DNA of 64,000 nt from Bacteroidales bacterium UBA4893 (lineage in GTDB: Bacteria > Bacteroidota > Bacteroidia > Bacteroidales > P3), in contig DHCV01000026.1 of the NCBI GenBank assembly GCA_002399025.1, positions 54,746 to 118,745 of the forward strand, written 5' to 3'. Below the pieces are notes generated by a model. The model had not been told where the DNA came from. It ran no database searches and saw only the letters and a program-made list of their open reading frames with translations. Shown piece by piece: positions 27,547 through 36,847 of the stretch (the first letter of the stretch is position 1; each line of letters starts with the position of its first letter). The position numbers and the translations under genes are program-made.

Positions 27547-29697
27547 ATGGAAACAAATAAAAAAAATCAAAGATTAGATCAGTTGAATCGTTATGCAAGG
27601 AATTTGAATAACGAAGCAAAGAAAGGGAAGTTAGACCCAGTTATTGGAAGAGATGATGAAATAAGAAGGGTATTGCAAATACTTTCCCGAAGGACAAAGA
27701 ATAACCCTATGCTAATAGGAGAGCCAGGAGTTGGGAAAACAGCTATTGCAGAAGGTATTGCTCAAAGAATAGAGAGAAAGGATGTTCCTGAAAACTTGAA
27801 GGATAAGGAAATCTATTCATTAGATATGGGTGCATTGATTGCAGGAGCAAAATATAAGGGAGAATTTGAAGAACGTTTGAAAGGAGTGGTGAATGATGTT
27901 ATAAGCTCTGAGGGAGATGTTGTTTTGTTTATTGATGAAATACACACCTTAGTTGGTGCTGGTGGTGGTGAGGGAGCAATGGATGCAGCAAACATACTAA
28001 AACCTGCCCTTTCAAGAGGAGAATTAAGAGCCATTGGTGCAACAACCCTCAATGAGTATCAGAAGTATTTTGAAAAAGATAAAGCATTAGCAAGACGTTT
28101 TCAAACAGTAATGATAGATGAGCCAAGCGTTCAAGACACAATTTCAATACTTAGAGGATTAAAAGAAAAATATGAAATACATCACAAGGTAAGAATTAAA
28201 GATGCTGCAATAATTGCAGCTGCTGAAATGTCGGCCCGTTACATAACCTCACGTTTCTTGCCCGATAAGGCAATTGACCTTGTTGATGAAGCAGCTGCAA
28301 AGTTAAGAATGGAAATAAACTCCTCTCCCGAAGAAATTGATGAAGTAGATAGAAGACTGCGTCAATTGGAGATTGAAAGAGCAGCCATTCGTAAGGAAAA
28401 AGATCAAGTTAAAGAAGCACAGCTTACAGAAGAAATTGAAGAACTATCCAAGGAAAAAGATACACTAACATCTAAATGGAAAGAAGAAAAGAATTTGGTT
28501 GATGCCATTCAGGATGAAGTAAAAAAGATTGAAAACTACAAGCAGGAAGCTGATTTGGCTGAAAGAAGTGGAGATTATGGAAAGGTTGCGGAACTTCGTT
28601 ATGGAAAGATTAAAACAGCAGAAAAGGACCTTGATGATTATAAAACCAAACTTCAAAACATTCAGGGAGGAGTAGCACTTATTAAGGAAGAAGTTGACCA
28701 GAATGATATTGCAGATGTTGTTTCCCGCTGGACAGGAATACCCGTTCAAAGAATGATGCAAAGTGAAAAAGAAAAGCTACTTTATTTGGAAGATCAATTA
28801 AAGAAAAGAGTAGTGGGGCAAGATGAAGCCATAACAGCAATTGCCAATGCCATCCGTAGAAGTCGTTCAGGACTAAGTGATGAAAAACGACCTATTGGTT
28901 CATTTGCATTTTTAGGTTCAACAGGAGTTGGTAAAACAGAGCTTGCAAGAGCATTAGCCGAATTGTTGTTTGACGATGAAAACCTGATGATAAGAATTGA
29001 TATGAGTGAATATCAGGAAAGGTTTTCAGTCAGCCGTTTGATTGGAGCACCTCCAGGATATGTGGGTTATGAAGAAAGTGGTCAATTGACAGAAGCAGTC
29101 AGAATGAAACCTTATTCAATTGTACTTCTGGATGAAATTGAAAAAGCTCACCCAGATGTATTCAATATCTTATTGCAGGTTTTGGAAGATGGACGTTTGA
29201 CCGATAACAAGGGTAGGGTAATTGACTTCAAGAATACAATAATAATTATGACCTCCAACCTTGGTTCAGAATTGCTTCAAGAAGCACTGGAAGACGAATC
29301 TTCTAATTTTGAAACCACTTGGGATAAAGCACAAAGAGAAGTTTTGGAACTTTTGAAAAAAACAATACGTCCAGAGTTTCTAAACAGAATAGATGAAATT
29401 GTAGTCTTTAAACCATTGAAGATAGAAGAAGTAAGACAAATTGTAGTATTGCAATTAGAACGATTAACCACACAGCTATCTCAAAAACATATAGACATCA
29501 CCTTTACACCAAAAGCCGTAGACCACCTATCCGAAAAAGGATTTGACCCACTCTTAGGAGCAAGACCAGTAAAGAGAGCAATACAAAAGCTAGTAATCAA
29601 CCAACTATCTATAGAACTAATAAAAGGAACAATAAGCCAAGAAACCAAAATAGAGGTAGATGAAATAGAAGATAACTTAGTATTCAAAAGAGCCTAA
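27547..29697 (+). CDS. clpB: ClpB-type disaggregase lacking the N-terminal domain
   Basis: A 716-residue AAA+ protein with both ATPase modules: Walker A GEPGVGKT (58-65) and GSTGVGKT, Walker [11 protein letters not shown] and VLLDEIEKA. Between them is a full coiled-coil M-domain ([17 protein letters not shown] to [11 protein letters not shown]), which marks ClpB rather than ClpA/C. The repeat-type N-domain (about 150 residues) is missing: the protein opens [27 protein letters not shown], where the linker to the first ATPase normally lies. The ATG at 27547 is preferred over an in-frame ATT/ATA stretch from 27523. No remnant of an N-domain is found upstream. The short form should still dissolve aggregates with DnaK. 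Confidence 0.92.
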   Translation: METNKKNQRLDQLNRYARNLNNEAKKGKLDPVIGRDDEIRRVLQILSRRTKNNPMLIGEPGVGKTAIAEGIAQRIERKDVPENLKDKEIYSLDMGALIAGAKYKGEFEERLKGVVNDVISSEGDVVLFIDEIHTLVGAGGGEGAMDAANILKPALSRGELRAIGATTLNEYQKYFEKDKALARRFQTVMIDEPSVQDTISILRGLKEKYEIHHKVRIKDAAIIAAAEMSARYITSRFLPDKAIDLVDEAAAKLRMEINSSPEEIDEVDRRLRQLEIERAAIRKEKDQVKEAQLTEEIEELSKEKDTLTSKWKEEKNLVDAIQDEVKKIENYKQEADLAERSGDYGKVAELRYGKIKTAEKDLDDYKTKLQNIQGGVALIKEEVDQNDIADVVSRWTGIPVQRMMQSEKEKLLYLEDQLKKRVVGQDEAITAIANAIRRSRSGLSDEKRPIGSFAFLGSTGVGKTELARALAELLFDDENLMIRIDMSEYQERFSVSRLIGAPPGYVGYEESGQLTEAVRMKPYSIVLLDEIEKAHPDVFNILLQVLEDGRLTDNKGRVIDFKNTIIIMTSNLGSELLQEALEDESSNFETTWDKAQREVLELLKKTIRPEFLNRIDEIVVFKPLKIEEVRQIVVLQLERLTTQLSQKHIDITFTPKAVDHLSEKGFDPLLGARPVKRAIQKLVINQLSIELIKGTISQETKIEVDEIEDNLVFKRA

Positions 29698-29721
29698 ACA
29701 ATAACACCTAAATAACAAAAA

Positions 29722-29754
29722 AGCTATAATCATTTTTGGTTATAGTTTTTTTTT
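29722..29754 (+). terminator. intrinsic terminator of clpB
   Basis: AGCTATAA pairs with TTATAGTT around a 10-nt loop, followed by a run of T. Confidence 0.65.
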
Positions 29755-29763
29755 GTGTTGTGT

Positions 29764-29868
29764 GGTATATTCGAGTCGCAAATCCAGCACGATGGGAATC
29801 AAACTTATGTATGGTATGAAATTAAAGTAAACAAAGAAGATGAAACAATACCTATTTGTACATTTTAA
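29764..29868 (+). pseudogene. possible C-terminal remnant of a lost gene
   Basis: A 34-codon frame ending in TAA reads GIFESQIQHDGNQTYVWYEI then KVNKEDETIPICTF. Its amphipathic, Trp/Tyr-containing composition looks like real protein and unlike the surrounding AT-rich spacer, but there is no ATG and the frame runs back into the clpB terminator. It is probably the tail of a degraded gene. The family is not recognised. Confidence 0.35.
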
Positions 29869-29891
29869 ATACAAGTAAAAAGTTATCGATG

Positions 29892-30156
29892 TTACCTATG
29901 TTAATCACTTTACAAAAGTCTTGCATTTTTTTATTTTTCTATCTTTTGTTTTTGGGGTAGCATAGGATTTTCATTGTTTTTCTTTTTATTCTTTAAGCAT
30001 ATCTTTCTTATTTATTCTTTAACCCATCTTTCTTTTATATAATATTTTAAAAATATAAAGTATAAGGTAAAAAGTAAGAGGTAAAAGGTAAAGAGGGAAG
30101 TCAGAGATATTTTTGTGATACTTTTCAAAAACAAGTAACTTAGGTAACATAGGTAA
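29892..30156. repeat. 265-bp element bounded by inverted repeats
   Basis: TTACCTATGTTA (29892-29903) and TAACATAGGTAA (30145-30156) are perfect inverted copies. The inside is T-rich on the left and has GGTAAAA-type short direct repeats (30066-30100) on the right. There is no gene inside. It may be a miniature mobile element or a decayed repeat. It sits in the 736-bp gap between clpB and sdaA, which also holds the remnant at 29764 and the array at 30213. Confidence 0.45.
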
Positions 30157-30212
30157 TACTTTTTACTCTTTTCCCCATTTTTTTACATTAAGAAAGTACT
30201 AATAGGTTAAAA

Positions 30213-30317
30213 TAAAACCTTGTTTCGCTAAATTAAAACGAAGAAAGAAAAAATTAAAACTTGATTTCAGTAAATTAAAACGAAGATTCAGTAAAATGAA
30301 ACAAGGAATTAGAAATT
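30213..30317. repeat. degenerate tandem array, exact 21-bp period
   Basis: Units start at 30213, 30234, 30255, 30276 and 30297. Four begin TAAAAC and the fifth TGAAAC; the tails end in TAAAT or similar (for example TAAAACGAAGATTCAG at 30276). The same units occur at 47968-48051 ahead of pcrA. Stops occur in all frames. Confidence 0.8.
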
Positions 30318-30405
30318 CATTGCTAATTATTGAAGAAATCTTAGGAGTGAAAACAAAAGCGGCTACAAATTTTCATGATTATTCATTTGAAGGAGATAAT
30401 TTATG

Positions 30406-30413
30406 TATTTTTG
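30406..30413 (+). promoter_or_regulatory. -7 element of sdaA
   Basis: TATTTTTG, 20 bp before the ATG at 30434. Confidence 0.5.
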
Positions 30414-30433
30414 TAGATTAATTCAATTGATTT

Positions 30434-31648
30434 ATGGAAAGTATTAAGGAAATTTATAGGATTGGGAATGGTCCTTCTAGTTCACACACTATTGGTCCAA
30501 AGAATGCGGCTATTGCTTTTTTGAAAAGGACTCCAAATGCTAGTTCTTATCAGGTTACTCTTTATGGTTCTTTGGCTGCAACAGGAAAGGGTCACTTAAC
30601 CGACCTTGCTATTCTTAGTGTTCTTTCACAAGAGAGAGCTACCATTTTATGGGAACCTGAAACTTTTCTTCCATTTCATCCAAATGGTATGCGTTTTGTT
30701 GCTTTAAATGATAAAGGGGATGTTATTGATGAATGGATAATTTATAGTGTTGGGGGTGGAAAAATTGCTGATGAGAATACTGAATTAAAAGCTCAGGAAA
30801 ATCATATTTATCCGCATAAGAATATTTCTGAAATTCTTGATTATATAGACGAAAGAGGATTAACCTTTTGGGAATATGTTGAGAGATATGAGGATAAGGA
30901 TATTTGGGATTATTTAGCTAATATATGGCATACTATGAAGGAATCTGTTGAGGATGGTTTGCAAGAAGAGGGAGTGCTTCCTGGTGGATTGCATTTGAGG
31001 AGAAAAGCTATGTCCTATTATACTAAATCTAAAAGTTATAAAACTTCATTAATTGGTCGCACCTCTGTTCAAGCTTATGCATTGGCTGTTGCTGAACATA
31101 ATGCTTCGGGAGGTGTTATTGTAACTGCTCCCACTTGTGGTTCATCGGGGGTTTTACCTGCTGTTCTTTATCATTTGAGTAAGGAGCATGGTTTTTCGGA
31201 TAAACAGATTATATGGGCATTAGCAACTGCTGGTGTTTTTGGTACTTCCATTAAGTTTAATGCTTCCATTTCGGGTGCTGAGGTTGGTTGTCAAGGAGAA
31301 ATAGGTTCTGCTTGTTCTATGGCAGCAGCAGCTGCTAATCAGCTTTTTGGAGGAACACCACAACAAATTGAATATGCAGCAGAAATGGGATTAGAGCATC
31401 ACTTAGGATTAACTTGTGACCCTATATATGGTTTGGTGCAAGTGCCATGTATTGAGAGAAATGCTTTTGCAGCTCTTCGTGCTTTGGATGCAAATCTTTA
31501 TGCAATGATGTCAGATGGTAAGCATTTAATTTCTTTTGATAAAGTTGTTGAAACAATGAAGCTAACAGGAAAGGATTTACCTTCTCTTTATAAAGAAACT
31601 GCCGAAGGTGGTCTTGCCATTGTTCACAAACCCAGTAAGCTAAAATAA
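30434..31648 (+). CDS. sdaA: L-serine ammonia-lyase, iron-sulfur type
   Basis: A 404-residue single-chain L-serine dehydratase that deaminates serine to pyruvate and ammonia. The N-terminal beta domain has IGNGPSSSHTIGP; the C-terminal alpha domain holds the [4Fe-4S] cysteines in APTCGSSGVLPAVL, GCQGEIGSACSMAAAAANQ and the later LTCDPIYGLVQVPCIERN. Length is slightly below the usual about 450. It degrades the product of the serC/serA pathway, so control must separate them. MBOAT follows after 38 bp, but a shared transcript is not obvious. Confidence 0.94.
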   Translation: MESIKEIYRIGNGPSSSHTIGPKNAAIAFLKRTPNASSYQVTLYGSLAATGKGHLTDLAILSVLSQERATILWEPETFLPFHPNGMRFVALNDKGDVIDEWIIYSVGGGKIADENTELKAQENHIYPHKNISEILDYIDERGLTFWEYVERYEDKDIWDYLANIWHTMKESVEDGLQEEGVLPGGLHLRRKAMSYYTKSKSYKTSLIGRTSVQAYALAVAEHNASGGVIVTAPTCGSSGVLPAVLYHLSKEHGFSDKQIIWALATAGVFGTSIKFNASISGAEVGCQGEIGSACSMAAAAANQLFGGTPQQIEYAAEMGLEHHLGLTCDPIYGLVQVPCIERNAFAALRALDANLYAMMSDGKHLISFDKVVETMKLTGKDLPSLYKETAEGGLAIVHKPSKLK

Positions 31649-31686
31649 TAAAAATTGAGAGTTTTATAAACAAATAATAATTGAAA

Positions 31687-33105
31687 ATGGTTTTTAGTAG
31701 TACACTTTTCTTATTATATTTTCTTCCCGTTTTCCTTCTAATCTATCATATTGTTCCAAAGAGTTGGAAGAATTATATTATTTTATTAGCAAGCATTATC
31801 TTTTATGCTTGGGGAGCACCTAAATTTCTTTTTGTTATTGCTGGTGCAATTATTCTTACTTTCTATTTGGTAAAAGGACTTTATGAGGCCGACTCCATAA
31901 AGAAAAAAAGAATATTCACATCACTCGCCATTTTTCTAAATCTTGGCTTACTTGCTTATTTCAAATATGCTAATTTCTTTATTGATAGTGTAAATTTTCT
32001 AATTTCTTCTTTTGGATTAAAACCAATGAAGTGGATTGAGATTGCTTTGCCAATTGGTATATCTTTTTATACTTTCCATTCCATAACCTATATTATTGAT
32101 GCTTATAGAAATGTTCACAAGCCATTCAAAAAACTAAGCGAATATGCTATTTATATAATGGCTTTCCCTCATATGATTGCTGGACCAATTGTTCGTTTCA
32201 ATACCATTGCTGACCAAATTGCTTCAAGAAATGAAACCATTGATGATAAACTATTGGGTGTCTATCGTTTTGCAATTGGATTGGCTAAAAAGGTATTGAT
32301 AGCAAATATAATGGCAGCACAAGCTGATGCTATTTTTAATGGCGATATTCTAACTCTTAGCACTCCAAATGCTTGGCTTGGGATAATTGCTTATACTTTC
32401 CAAATATATTTTGATTTCTCTGGCTATTCTGATATGGCAATTGGACTTGCTTTAATGATGGGGCTTAAATTCCCTGAAAACTTTAATCTTCCATACACTG
32501 CTAAAAGTATAACAGAGTTTTGGAGACGTTGGCATATTACTTTGGGAAGTTTTATGAAGGATTATTTATACATTCCTCTTGGTGGAAATAGAGTAGGTAA
32601 GAGGAAAATGTATTTTAACCTTTGGATAGTATTTCTTATTTCTGGTTTATGGCATGGTGCATCATGGAATTTTGTTGCTTGGGGTGCCTTTCATGGATTA
32701 TTCTTAGTTTTGGATAAGATGTTTCTCTTGAAAGTATTAAATAAGATGGGAGGTTTCTTTTCAAACCTACTAACCTTTATAATTGTAATGATAGGTTGGG
32801 TTTTGTTCCGCTCCGATAGTTTGGATTTTGCATTTGCTTATATTGGTAAATTATTCTCTTTCACTGGTGGTAATCTGTTTTTACCTAATCCTGATTTTAT
32901 AAGAATAATCTTAATTGCAGTTTTCTTTGCCTTTATCACTAAGTTTAAATTTGGTCAAAAGCTAAACGATTTCTTCTTCCAAAAACAACTTTACAACACA
33001 AAACAACATATTCTCCTTTCTGGATTATCTCTTATCTTACTTCTTTTATCTATATCCTTTATTATCTCTTCTGACTTCAATCCTTTTATATATTTTAGAT
33101 TTTAG
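31687..33105 (+). CDS. MBOAT-family O-acyltransferase (AlgI-like)
   Basis: A 472-residue polytopic membrane protein with about ten or more hydrophobic segments. The MBOAT hallmarks are present: the PIGISFYTFHSITYIIDAYR stretch, SITEFWRRWHITLGSFMKDY, and the catalytic His in LWHGASWNFVAWGAFHG. AlgI-type proteins pass acetyl groups across the inner membrane for O-acetylation of exported polysaccharide. The ATG at 31687 is preferred over an in-frame TTG at 31681. Two AlgX/AlgJ-like genes follow, as expected for such a pathway. Confidence 0.92.
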   Translation: MVFSSTLFLLYFLPVFLLIYHIVPKSWKNYIILLASIIFYAWGAPKFLFVIAGAIILTFYLVKGLYEADSIKKKRIFTSLAIFLNLGLLAYFKYANFFIDSVNFLISSFGLKPMKWIEIALPIGISFYTFHSITYIIDAYRNVHKPFKKLSEYAIYIMAFPHMIAGPIVRFNTIADQIASRNETIDDKLLGVYRFAIGLAKKVLIANIMAAQADAIFNGDILTLSTPNAWLGIIAYTFQIYFDFSGYSDMAIGLALMMGLKFPENFNLPYTAKSITEFWRRWHITLGSFMKDYLYIPLGGNRVGKRKMYFNLWIVFLISGLWHGASWNFVAWGAFHGLFLVLDKMFLLKVLNKMGGFFSNLLTFIIVMIGWVLFRSDSLDFAFAYIGKLFSFTGGNLFLPNPDFIRIILIAVFFAFITKFKFGQKLNDFFFQKQLYNTKQHILLSGLSLILLLLSISFIISSDFNPFIYFRF

Positions 33106-33116
33106 AGAATAGGTAC

Positions 33117-34418
33117 ATGAAAAGGTTATTGTTTATACTTTTAATAGCTCTTTTGTTTACTCCAATGATTTCCCAATACTTTGGTTACAAAAATGGTAAT
33201 CTTGGAGGCTATTATGTGAAAATAGAAAAGCCTGAAATATCATTTAAAGCCTTTAATTCATTAGAATTTCAAAATATATTAGAAAAATACGGGAAACAAC
33301 AAATAGCTTTTGCTGATTTATTTATAAAGTTTAGTAACCAGATTAGATACACATTTCTTAAATCATCAAGTGTAAATAATGTAATAGTAGGTAAGAATAA
33401 TTATCTTTATTACGATTATTATATTAATTCATATTTAGGAAGAGATACTGTGCCACAAGACACAATTAGTTTGGTGGTAAAAGAGTTGGCACAGGTAAGA
33501 GATTCATTAAAAGCAAAAGGAGTTGACTTAATAATAATGGTTGCTCCCGGTAAGGGAAGTTTTTATCCAGAATATTTCCCCGAATTTTATTCAAGATTAA
33601 AGCCTGAAATCACAAACTATGAAAAATACAGTAAAGAGTTTTACAAGCATAATATTGATTATTTAGACTTTAATTCATGGATGTGCTCTTTAAAAGGAAA
33701 AACAAAGTATAGATTATTTTCAAACACAAGTGTACATTGGGGACAATATGCCTGTTATTTAGCAATTGATTCACTAACAAGTTATTTAGATAAAAAATAT
33801 ACAATTAACCTGCCAAGATTAAAGATTTCTAATGTTAAAGAATCAACTAAGATGATGCGTTCTGATGATGATGTTGAAAAATTAATGAATGTAATGCAAA
33901 ATATTCCTGACTATCCAATGCCAAATCTTGAAATTAAGGTAGATTCAACGGGTAATGATAAATTAAGGGTACTTTCAATAGGTGATAGCTATTTTTATGG
34001 GTTAAGTGATTTGGGTTTAAACAGGTCTGTGTTTTATGATAGTGAATTTTGGTTTTATTTTGATGAGGTAGATAAACCAAATAGTCAAACAGGAATAAGA
34101 TACGTTGTAGAATATGATAATGTGAAAGAACAAATAGAAAAGCATGATGTCCTCCTAATTGTTATGACAGATGGAACATTATCTACTTCTCCAACATCAT
34201 TTTTTAGAAAACTATATTATTTCTATTGTAAAAATCCTAAATATAATGATGGATTTAAACACTATGTAAGGAAATACACCATAGCAATTAAAAATAATAA
34301 ACAATGGTTAAAAGACATAGAATTAAAAGCAAAAAAGAATGGTATTTCATTAGAAGAAGCAATAGATATTGATGCAAAATATATGGCAAGAGAATATATG
34401 AAAAAGAAGTATAAATAA
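33117..34418 (+). CDS. AlgX/AlgJ-like SGNH-fold acetyltransferase, copy 1
   Basis: A 433-residue protein with an N-terminal signal anchor (about 1-20) and a periplasmic SGNH-hydrolase-like domain: VGKNNYLYYDYYINSYLGRD, LIIMVAPGKGSFYPEYFP, SVHWGQYACYLAIDSL, and the nucleophile motif LSIGDSYFYGL. These proteins take the acetyl group from the MBOAT partner and place it on a polysaccharide. It starts 11 bp after the MBOAT gene. A related protein lies 172 bp downstream, so the pair arose by duplication. A tRNA gene starts 4 bp after its stop. Confidence 0.85.
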   Translation: MKRLLFILLIALLFTPMISQYFGYKNGNLGGYYVKIEKPEISFKAFNSLEFQNILEKYGKQQIAFADLFIKFSNQIRYTFLKSSSVNNVIVGKNNYLYYDYYINSYLGRDTVPQDTISLVVKELAQVRDSLKAKGVDLIIMVAPGKGSFYPEYFPEFYSRLKPEITNYEKYSKEFYKHNIDYLDFNSWMCSLKGKTKYRLFSNTSVHWGQYACYLAIDSLTSYLDKKYTINLPRLKISNVKESTKMMRSDDDVEKLMNVMQNIPDYPMPNLEIKVDSTGNDKLRVLSIGDSYFYGLSDLGLNRSVFYDSEFWFYFDEVDKPNSQTGIRYVVEYDNVKEQIEKHDVLLIVMTDGTLSTSPTSFFRKLYYFYCKNPKYNDGFKHYVRKYTIAIKNNKQWLKDIELKAKKNGISLEEAIDIDAKYMAREYMKKKYK

Positions 34419-34422
34419 ATAA

Positions 34423-34494
34423 ACCTTCGTAGTTTAATGGATAAAATTTCTGATTCCGGTTCAGAAGATGGCAGTTCGATTCTGCTCGAAGGTT
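34423..34494 (+). tRNA. tRNA-Arg (anticodon CCG)
   Basis: Cloverleaf: acceptor ACCTTCG (34423-34429) with CGAAGGT (34487-34493), D-arm GTTT/AAAT with GG in the loop, anticodon stem TCTGA/TCAGA with loop TTCCGGT and anticodon CCG at 34456-34458, T-arm GGCAG-TTCGATT-CTGCT. CCA is not encoded. The discriminator base appears to be T, which is unusual for Arg. It sits between the two AlgX-like genes on the same strand, so it may be excised from their transcript. Confidence 0.88.
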
Positions 34495-34498
34495 CTTA

Positions 34499-34545
34499 GT
34501 GTTGAGGTGTTGAGGTGTTGAGATGTTGAGGTGTTGAGATAACGA
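34499..34545 (+). repeat. short tandem GTGTTGAG-type repeats
   Basis: About five 9-bp units of the form GTGTTGAGG, followed by a second run of ACTAAAC-type units (34551-34580). This is simple-sequence repeat between the tRNA and the next gene. Confidence 0.7.
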
Positions 34546-34589
34546 ATAACAACTAAACGACTAAACAACTAAACAATAAACAGAAAAAG

Positions 34590-35945
34590 ATGAAGATAAT
34601 AAAATATATATTGTTTGTTTTGTTTGTGGGGATATTGTTTCTGCCATTATTGCAAAGCATTTATCCTTTCTACAATGAAATACCTCTAAGAGGGGAATTT
34701 GTTCCTGCTCCAAAATCTACATTAAGTGTTGAGAATTGGTTTAATGGGAGTTTCCAATCTGTTGAAGAGAAATATAGACCTGAACACACTGGTTTTAGAC
34801 CTTTCTTTGTTAGAATTTACAATCAAATAAATTATAGTCTTTTAGCTAACTCTCCAAACAAAAATATTGTTTTGGGTAAGAATGATTATCTTTTTGATAC
34901 AAAACACGTAAATGCTTATTTGGGGAAAGATTTTGTTGGAGATGAAGAAATAAGATTAAAAGTATTAAAATTAGAGAATGTTTTAGACACCCTCAAATCA
35001 TTGAATAAGCAAATATTGGTTGTTTTAGCTCCTTCAAAGGTTAGATACTTTTCGGAATATATTCCAGAAAGATATTTAATTCAAAAGAAAGATAAAAGCA
35101 ATTATGAGCAGTTAGCTAAACAATTATCTAAAAGTAAGGTTCAATATATTGATTTTAGTGCTTGGTTTTTGTCCCAAAAGCAGAAATCTAAATATTCACT
35201 AATGAATAAGTTTGGAATACATTGGACAAAATATGGTGAGTATGTTGCTATGGATTCATTAATCAATTATATGAGTGAAAAATATAATTGGAATCTACCA
35301 AAGGCAAGATATAGGAAGCTAACACTAACTCACACTCCACAATTTACAGATAGAGATATGATTGACCCATTAAATCTTTTATTGCAAAAAGATGATCTGC
35401 TCTTAGCTTATCCTGATGTTTATATAGATACGACAAAAGCAGATAAAAAAAGACCTCGAATATTGGTTGTGGGTGATAGTTTTTATTGGGGTATGTATTA
35501 TTGGGGTATGTGTAATGAAGTGTTTGATAGAGGAGAATATTGGTATTATAATAGAGTTGTATATCCAGAAATTTTTGATAATGGTAAAATTGTTCAGAGA
35601 GAGCCCATGTTTACTGATATGCATAAGATAATTGATAAGTTTGATGTAATAGTATTTTTCCAGACTGAACAAAACCTTAATGATTTAGGATTTAGCTTTA
35701 TTGAAAGACTTTATGCATCATTCTTGCCAAATATAAATGAAGAAGAAAAGGAAATAAGAGTTAAATATTATATAGAATTGATTAAGAAAGACCCAAAATG
35801 GTACGAATCAGTCAAAGAGAAAGCAAAAAAATGGGATAAACCATTAGAAGAAGCCCTAAGAATTGATGCTACCTATATGTTGGAACAACAGCAAGAGACT
35901 AAATTAAAACAAGAAATTAAAGCAATGGAAATAGGAGATCGGTAA
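34590..35945 (+). CDS. AlgX/AlgJ-like SGNH-fold acetyltransferase, copy 2
   Basis: A 451-residue paralogue of the gene at 33117, with an N-terminal signal anchor (about 1-22). Matching blocks are VLGKNDYLFDTKHVNAYLGKD, LVVLAPSKVRYFSEYIPERY, GIHWTKYGEYVAMDSLINYM and the nucleophile region LVVGDSFYWGMYYWGM. Both copies keep the Asp-Ser of the catalytic motif and the His of HW, so both could be active. Two copies with one MBOAT suggest acetylation at two positions or division of labour. The C-terminus is a charged helix. Confidence 0.85.
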   Translation: MKIIKYILFVLFVGILFLPLLQSIYPFYNEIPLRGEFVPAPKSTLSVENWFNGSFQSVEEKYRPEHTGFRPFFVRIYNQINYSLLANSPNKNIVLGKNDYLFDTKHVNAYLGKDFVGDEEIRLKVLKLENVLDTLKSLNKQILVVLAPSKVRYFSEYIPERYLIQKKDKSNYEQLAKQLSKSKVQYIDFSAWFLSQKQKSKYSLMNKFGIHWTKYGEYVAMDSLINYMSEKYNWNLPKARYRKLTLTHTPQFTDRDMIDPLNLLLQKDDLLLAYPDVYIDTTKADKKRPRILVVGDSFYWGMYYWGMCNEVFDRGEYWYYNRVVYPEIFDNGKIVQREPMFTDMHKIIDKFDVIVFFQTEQNLNDLGFSFIERLYASFLPNINEEEKEIRVKYYIELIKKDPKWYESVKEKAKKWDKPLEEALRIDATYMLEQQQETKLKQEIKAMEIGDR

Positions 35946-35998
35946 CTTGGTAAATTAGTGAGAATCTGTGAAAATCTGTGGACAAAAATAAGAGAAAA

Positions 35999-36847
35999 AT
36001 GAAAAAATATAGTTTTTACTTTAAGGAATCAAAGCCATTTGTTAAGCTAATGATGCTTATATGCATATTCATGGTTCTTACTTCCATTGCAGGTTTTATT
36101 TTTCAAATGATTAACCTTCCAGTCCTTGCAACACAAGCCCTCTCTCAAATCATTATGTTTGGATTAGCAACCTTTCTTTGGGGAATTATGTTTGAAGGCT
36201 CATTCTATGGCTTTACGCAAACAAAGAGGAAAAATTTTAGTTATTTTCTAACTATTGGAATACTACTTCTTGTGGTTTCAATGCCTTTTATTGACGGAAT
36301 TAATGTTTGGAATAATTCTTTGCATTTTGAAGGGGAGGAGATATTTAGGCAAATGGAAGAAAACGCAAGGTTGGTTATGGAAAAATTTATGCAAGATACT
36401 TCAACAAGTAGCCTAATTTTGAATATTTTAGTCCTTGCACTCACACCAGCAATTTTAGAAGAGTATTTCTTTCGAGCAGCCATGCAAACTACAATGATTA
36501 AAATGCTAAGAAGTAAGTTTTTTGGAATAATTCTAACCTCAATACTATTTAGTCTAATACATTTTCAATTCTTTTCCTTTTTGCCAAGAGTGTTTTTAGG
36601 AATTTTCTTAGGATACCTCTATGTATTTAGTAAGAATATAATAGTACCAATAATATACCACTTCATAAATAACTTGATTGTAGTGTTGGGTTACTATCTT
36701 TACAACACCAAAATAATTGAAAAGGACATAAGTCAAATAGGGTATGCTTACACTCCAACTCTTTTCTTTATATCCATTTTGCTAATTGGAGGACTATTCT
36801 TCATTATGTATCTTTTACAAAAGAAAGAAAAGATTAACGCCCAATAA
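35999..36847 (+). CDS. CPBP-family intramembrane metalloprotease
   Basis: A 282-residue polytopic protein of the CAAX prenyl protease/bacteriocin-processing type. The glutamate motif is in ILEEYFFRAAMQ (EExxxR), with the later His residues in LIHFQFFSFLPRVFLG and HFINN, all near the membrane centre. It probably cleaves or processes membrane peptides. The ATG at 35999 is preferred over an in-frame GTG 21 bp upstream that lies in a repeat-like GAATCTGTG stretch. Its end overlaps the convergent M28 peptidase gene by 14 bp. Confidence 0.85.
   Translation: MKKYSFYFKESKPFVKLMMLICIFMVLTSIAGFIFQMINLPVLATQALSQIIMFGLATFLWGIMFEGSFYGFTQTKRKNFSYFLTIGILLLVVSMPFIDGINVWNNSLHFEGEEIFRQMEENARLVMEKFMQDTSTSSLILNILVLALTPAILEEYFFRAAMQTTMIKMLRSKFFGIILTSILFSLIHFQFFSFLPRVFLGIFLGYLYVFSKNIIVPIIYHFINNLIVVLGYYLYNTKIIEKDISQIGYAYTPTLFFISILLIGGLFFIMYLLQKKEKINAQ

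Noticed and set aside
34499..34580. CRISPR or operator array
   Set aside because: 9-bp simple tandem units without spacers; ordinary short-sequence repeat.
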